DNA of 64,000 nt from contig OZ022339.1 of NCBI GenBank assembly GCA_963989245.1, positions 96,255,832 through 96,319,831 of the forward strand, read 5' to 3'. This DNA is from Nansenia antarctica. Its lineage: Eukaryota > Chordata > Actinopteri > Argentiniformes > Microstomatidae. This document shows, piece after piece, positions 60,596 to 64,000 of this stretch (its first letter is position 1; every line of letters begins with the position of its first letter). The position numbers and the translations under genes were made by a program. The notes under the pieces were generated by a model. That model was not told the DNA's origin, did not search any database, and worked only from the letters and a program-made list of their open reading frames with translations.

Positions 60596-60810
60596 GTGGT
60601 TACCCTTTACGCATGACCTCTCACCTCTGAGAGCAGTCCCTCCAGCTGTCTCTTGAGGGTGCCGTTCTCATTCTTGAGCACCTCGTTTTCAGACAGCGCC
60701 AACTTCAGACGGACCTCCAGCGTCAGCAGGTACTCTTTCTTCTTCTTCCGAGACTCCGACGCAGACTCGCGGTTCTTGATCATCCGCTGCTGACGCTGAG
60801 AGACTTTTGA
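39447..60810 (-). CDS. atf6: ATF6 ER-stress transcription factor, bZIP to C-terminus (5' part not found)
   Basis: Nine exons in transcript order: 60625-60810, 60253-60341, 59372-59518, 57005-57103, 56789-56891, 54310-54380, 51919-52030, 46367-46451 and 39447-39643. They join in frame to 362 residues plus stop. The first holds the bZIP (RMIKNRESASESRKKKKEYL and a leucine zipper). The second holds the TM segment, with the Asn and Pro of LNVGPMS that suit site-2 protease cleavage. The third carries RHLLGF, the RxxL site-1 protease site. The luminal domain includes HELRGWVHRHE, GSELQVYY, DTFYVVSFRR and ILHIKSSS. ATF6 sits in the ER membrane; on stress it moves to the Golgi, is cut twice, and the bZIP part enters the nucleus. 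The transactivation-domain exons are absent and presumably lie past 64000. Confidence 0.95.
39644..46366 (-). other. atf6 last intron, 6.7 kb
   Basis: No exon is recognised inside. It carries (CA)n at 39889-39938, a GAAA/GA tract at 40166-40239 followed by GT and a G run near 40270, GT-rich and G-run sequence at 45135-45175, a (GT)n at 45269-45325, (TCAGG)n at 43437-43460, and a family A SINE at 45688-45946. Confidence 0.7.
45688..45946 (-). mobile_element. tRNA-derived SINE, family A, copy 2
   Basis: The best-preserved copy. On the minus strand it begins GGGCGGCTGTGGCGCAGGAG (A box), has GGTTCGAACC (B box), and ends in CATTTACC after GGCGCTATATAAGTG. It is inserted in an atf6 intron. Confidence 0.85.
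47469..47594. mobile_element. MITE family D, copy 2
   Basis: A 126-bp unit with inverted ends (GCCGGTTTCACAGACAAGGC and GCCTTGTCTGTGAAACTGGC). Internal inverted blocks TAGTCCTGGACTAAA and TTTTTAGTCCAGGA complete the hairpin. It has no coding content. Confidence 0.8.
48383..48448 (-). mobile_element. LINE 3' end fragment, second copy
   Basis: The (GAAT)n plus GGTCTTTATTGTCATTGC block is shared with 11534-11700 down to ACCAAACAACGA, showing a common retrotransposon 3' end. Confidence 0.6.
48584..48641 (+). mobile_element. SINE family C tail fragment
   Basis: Contains GTAAGTCGCTTTGGAATAAG and GCGTCTGCTAAATG, matching the 3' part of the SINE at 28741-28959. The head is absent. Confidence 0.6.
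50914..51319 (+). mobile_element. tRNA-derived SINE, family B, copy 2
   Basis: The head GCCCCGCGGTGGTGTAGCGG and B-box region GGTTCGTATCC, the body as at 17094-17418, and a poly(A)-like end. A 14-bp target duplication, AGAAGTGAAGTCTC, lies at 50900-50913 and 51320-51333. It has an extra segment near 51045-51115 that copy 1 lacks. Confidence 0.92.
52429..52529. mobile_element. Small hAT-like MITE, 101 bp
   Basis: Ends CAGGGTTGCCAGATGGG and CCCATCTGGCAACCCTG form a perfect 17-bp inverted repeat. CAGGG-type ends fit hAT elements; no 8-bp duplication is visible. It sits inside the long family C element. Confidence 0.7.
53099..53240. mobile_element. MITE family B, copy 3 (inverted)
   Basis: The reverse complement of the 10848-10990 unit, with ends GGGTGCGTTCGTAAATTCGC and GCGAATTTACGAACGCAGCC. 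It is nested in the long family C element. Confidence 0.8.
54466..54603. repeat. (CA)n with CAGACA interruptions
   Basis: About 140 bp of CA and CAGACA units, only about 85 bp from the start of the atf6 exon at 54310-54380, on its acceptor side. Confidence 0.9.
55109..55450. mobile_element. Hairpin MITE, family H, copy 2 (342-bp palindrome)
   Basis: Two arms of about 155 bp are near-perfect inverted copies, from AAGGGCTCTGCACACAGCGT to its inverse at the right edge, around a short centre. The ends and internal motifs (GCACGCTGTGTGC, GAATCGAATGTT) match the 19537-19729 element. High arm identity implies a young insertion or ongoing arm correction. It lies in an atf6 intron. Confidence 0.85.
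56181..56665 (+). pseudogene. Inverted duplicate of the atf6 transmembrane exon and its intron flank
   Basis: Segment 56181-56330 copies, in opposite orientation, the 3' two-thirds of the atf6 TM exon (60253-60341), its GTGAGTGC donor and the following intron. Over the first about 73 bp I count five differences. The match resumes at about 56610-56665 against about 59990-60050. A SINE (56343-56603) fills the gap between. The copied exon piece is still open (AVCLIAVLGFLMLNVGPM), but it is antisense to atf6 and has no acceptor of its own, so it is a dead copy. Confidence 0.8.
56343..56603 (-). mobile_element. tRNA-derived SINE, family A, copy 3
   Basis: The same 260-bp unit as 45688-45946. It lies within the inverted atf6 duplicate and is absent from the source region near 60000-60150, so it arrived after the duplication or replaced a deleted part. 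Confidence 0.85.
56690..56752. repeat. (GT)n microsatellite
   Basis: About 60 bp of GT, ending roughly 40 bp from the atf6 exon at 56789-56891. Similar GT runs lie at 59197-59241 and 60556-60592, the latter close to the bZIP exon. Confidence 0.9.
57977..58312 (+). mobile_element. tRNA-derived SINE, family C relative, split by an insertion
   Basis: The tRNA-like head CTCTGTGGCTCAGTTGGTAG with B-box region GGTTTGATTCC lies at 57977-58060. The tail GTAAGTTGCTTTGGATAAAA lies at 58277-58297. Palindromic element copy C (58075-58271) separates the two halves. Confidence 0.7.
58075..58271. mobile_element. TTAGGG-bearing palindromic element, copy C
   Basis: The left arm GTTACGGTACATGTGGGAA is followed by GGGTTA-type repeats, the GCCAGCATGTACC centre, CCCTAA repeats and the right arm, which lacks its last bases. 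It is inserted in a SINE, which shows that it is, or was, mobile. Confidence 0.85.
59530..59772. repeat. 28-bp minisatellite in atf6 intron
   Basis: About eight or nine tandem copies of GAGGAGTGGTAGGGGACAGG plus GAGGGGTA, some shortened. It begins about 12 bp from the atf6 exon 59372-59518 on its acceptor side, so the polypyrimidine tract of that exon (on the minus strand) is partly made of the repeat. Confidence 0.9.
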
Positions 60811-61440
60811 CTGGAGGGAGAGAGGGGGGAGAAAGAGACAGAGACAGAGAGGGAGGGAGAGGGAGAGGGAGAGAGAGAGAGAGAGAGAGAGAGGATAGTT
60901 TATACATTTTACTGAGATGAATCTCTAAAAACTATTCTACTACTATATAGCTCAATCGCAGTCCCTTCTCACAGCGAAGCTAGTTGAAAGGAAAAGGAGC
61001 CTGAAACATAGCAACAACAGGGATACAGGGGGAAAATAAATTTATGGATTCTAAAAGTATGACTTGTATTGTTGCTTAACTGGAAAGGGGAAAGGCCTCG
61101 GCCTCAGACACCTGTTGGGATGTGGGAATCATGGCCACTGCTCGATAACAAAACCCACTAATGTCCTTGTTGTCGGGGGGGGGGGGGGTTTGGGGTGAGA
61201 GAGGAGCCTTTCATTCAACAACCATTGTTTTCAGCCAGACCACCAAAACAGGTGCCAGTGCTCACATTCGAGACGGATGACACATACTCATGCGCACAAA
61301 CACTCATGAGTCTTTGTCTCCGACCTCCATGAAGAAAAACACTTCTCAGTTCAGACACGTTTTCGGACGATACTCACGACTGATTCACACATCGTCAGTC
61401 TCCTCTCTATCACTTTCTTTGTAGTCACTCGCATTCATTT

Positions 61441-61483
<43 letters not shown>

Positions 61484-61513
61484 CACACTCACACTCACAC
61501 TCACACTCACACT

Positions 61514-61555
<42 letters not shown>

Positions 61556-63845
61556 TGTGGCTTCTTCAAATAAAGAGGGAATGAACCATAGTAGGAGAAA
61601 GGGCATAATGTGAGAGAAAAAGGGAAAAGGAGTGACAGAACGAGAAAGTAAATGAAACGAGGGGGCTGACATCCACGTTTAGCCTTGTCCTACTTTATCT
61701 TCTGGGAGAGTTCTTCAGTTGCTCAGCGCACCCACCCATCTCAGGAGAGAACAATAAACAGATATCCACGACGTGTCACAGTGTAAACAGTCCCTCCGCG
61801 ACACAGCATGAATTTAACGTCACCCATAAGAGCAGGGGTACACAGAGAGCCTCAGGATCAAACGTCCTCTGGAAGTATTTAGGCCGACAAACTCAAAGGT
61901 CACCAGGGGTCAAGCTAAGTGAGGCGGAACCAGGGATGTGATCGTCCTGCTCTCTACATGATGTAGGATGTGTTTACAGAACGTCACTACATGAAGTACG
62001 ACTTTACATCATATAGACACACACAAAAAGAAAAGAAAACAAGAGAGCGTTTCCTTTTTTTCCGCTATGATTGTAGATCGAGCTATTTTGAATGGGCTTT
62101 AAATCGAGCTCGATTTTCGATTTCCTCTGCACTCACTCACCCACACAGACTGAACCCTAACTCAAACGCACACACTCCAACCGTCTTGACACACCCATGC
62201 CAGTTTAAAAAACCTTTATTGTCCATTTAGCCCCCCTTGGTCCCACTCTGCCCCCCCCCTGCCCAGCTCCAGCATGTCTGCAGCACTGTAAGCCTATAAG
62301 ACTCTGGTCCTAATGGCCCCTGCTGGTGATTAACTTATTTGGACCCTGAGAGCAGAGCTCCCCTGTTTGTGTTCCGTCTCCTGAGAAACCTCTCTCCCGG
62401 CTTGGATCTGGGAGCCGTGCCACCGCCCGAGCCTGGGAACGCCGGGAGAGAGTGGTTACCAGGACGCAGCGGGAGGGGGGGGGGGGCTCCGAATCGCCAT
62501 GACGATAGGGCAGGGGGGGGGGGGGGGGGCGGGGTGGGGGATGGTTGAGTGGCAACTCTCGCTTAGACATTCCACCTACCTTCAGATGAGTAAGAGGCTA
62601 AAGGACAGCACCAACACAGATATCGTGGTTTTGGGCTGGTACCTAAGAGGACAACCGACCATCCGGATGGTTTACGCCTGTTGATTCCATTCAGGCCACC
62701 GCAGAGGTCAAGGGTTAACTCAGGAGGAAGTGTGTGATGACCTGTTAAATCGTAAAATGGGGGGTCTTAACTTTAACAGGTAAGATGAAAACATTTATTT
62801 AGTTTACGAGGGGGGGCGTAAAAAAGCTGACTACGGCAAGTGTTTCCAGGTGAAATTAGTTCAGGTGAAGTGGCGTGCTGGTGCACAACGAACAGAGAGA
62901 GATACTTGACCAAGATAAGATGGGCTTGTAAAATTCTTATGTTAAGTAATTAACCTAGCCCTATGTAGTGGAGGTGATTTGGAATCACCCTCTTGTGATA
63001 AGGTACAGCCGTAGACATTTAAACTGAAGCGTCCTCTGACCTTGAGGATGTCCTCTTGGCCCGAATGGTAGACGTCTGGCCTAAACGATAGACCCGGGTT
63101 CGAACCCCGCCCTACGTCCAACTCTCCAACGCAGTGGAGTTGCCATTCAGCCCACATCTAAGATCACCTTAACCAACTTCCCCAAAAACAGAGATCCCAT
63201 TTCCAGCATGGAGATAAAGAAGTGTTGATGGGGCAGTCTTTCTTCTCCATATCCACAGGAAATCCCTCACACCGAGCCCTGAAACGCTACATGCCCCCCT
63301 GGCCTGCGCTCTACCCGCAGGTGCGGCTTCTCTAAGGCCAGTGGTGCCTGGCTGGGGAGATTTATAGCCCAGAACACATCAGCAAATCTCTATGTCAATA
63401 TGGGCCCATTACATTGCAGTGACCCAATCTGAAGCAGCTCAGTCTCAGCTGTCTAAAACTCAGCTGTCAGAAATCAGATAACGGGGCTCATTGTAATGCA
63501 TGGGACGGGATGAGGAATGGTATCATTTTTTTTAAAATTATATTATTATTTCATTCCATACATTACAATGAGCCTGTCCTCTCCGATTTCTACCTCCACC
63601 AGCCTCCTCTGTAGCAATAATTTAATTCCTGGCTTATAGTTACACATTACACATACACAAACACAAGCGTGCACACACATACTGATGACAAAGAGGACAG
63701 AATGAGACACGGACAAACACACAAGCACCTGCCTAAAGAAAGCCGTCTTTAACAAGCATTCTTCCCGTCCCCTGGCCTAACCCACTCACTCAAACCAGCG
63801 TGCCGTGGCCAAACCACAAAGAGCCAGTAAAAAGAGCGGCGGCAG

Positions 63846-63901
<56 letters not shown>

Positions 63902-64000
63902 ACAGACTCACAGACAGACACACAGACACACTCACAATCACACTCACACTCACACACACACTCACACACTCTCACACACACACACACACAGACACAGACA
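60811..64000 (-). other. atf6 upstream intron, no exon recognised
   Basis: No ATF6 activation-domain exon could be identified. It holds GA-rich sequence (60817-60892), G runs near 61167 and 62510-62530, (CA)n/(CACT)n at 61442-61551 and 63849-63990, and a tRNA-like patch at 63049-63120. Confidence 0.55.
63049..63120 (+). other. tRNA-like patch (SINE head or pseudo-tRNA)
   Basis: Contains TGGCCCGAATGGTAGACG (A-box-like) and GGGTTCGAACCCC (B box). The acceptor stem pairs only partly and the T arm is offset, so a working tRNA gene is unlikely. Confidence 0.35.

Overview
This window is vertebrate nuclear DNA, almost certainly from a teleost fish. Its genes have many short exons with GT/AG splice sites. 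Long CA/GT, GA and poly-G tracts are frequent, tRNA-derived SINEs and short inverted-repeat DNA transposons are dense, and the proteins are fish-like versions of vertebrate genes. I could not assign a species.

Layout from left to right. (1) 1-5.4 kb: AT-rich DNA, a SINE, then a 3.1-kb terminal-inverted-repeat element carrying a long minus-strand ORF with a PIN/FEN-like acidic motif set and a C-terminal CXC cysteine cluster. (2) 6.0-7.0 kb: a single-exon chemokine receptor of the XCR1 type. (3) 7.2-11.2 kb: nested transposon debris, including an LTR-like block and a hAT-like insertion that stops 33 bp before a coding exon. (4) 11.2-15.4 kb: a ten-exon gene for a Reeler-domain protein with a mucin-like stalk and about five membrane segments. 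(5) 15.4-20 kb: repeats. (6) 20.0-27.2 kb: a head-to-head pair of torsin activators, tor1aip1-like (minus) and tor1aip2-like (plus). (7) 28.3-36.2 kb: olfml2b-like, a secreted olfactomedin-domain protein (plus). (8) 39.4 kb to at least 60.8 kb: atf6 (minus), from the bZIP exon to the stop; the N-terminal half was not found and probably lies beyond the right edge.

The tail-to-tail olfml2b/atf6 pair and the head-to-head tor1aip pair both match the arrangement I know from mammals, which supports the gene calls. Three of the genes act in the secretory pathway or nuclear envelope (ATF6 as an ER-stress sensor, the TOR1AIP proteins as activators of ER/nuclear-envelope torsin ATPases), but I see no operon-like link between them.

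The most notable observations are: the PIN-like TIR element; a near-identical 141-bp patch shared by the two inverted tor1aip paralogs (gene conversion); an inverted duplicate of the atf6 transmembrane exon inside an atf6 intron; and a palindromic transposon-like family carrying TTAGGG-type arrays, one copy of which sits inside a SINE.
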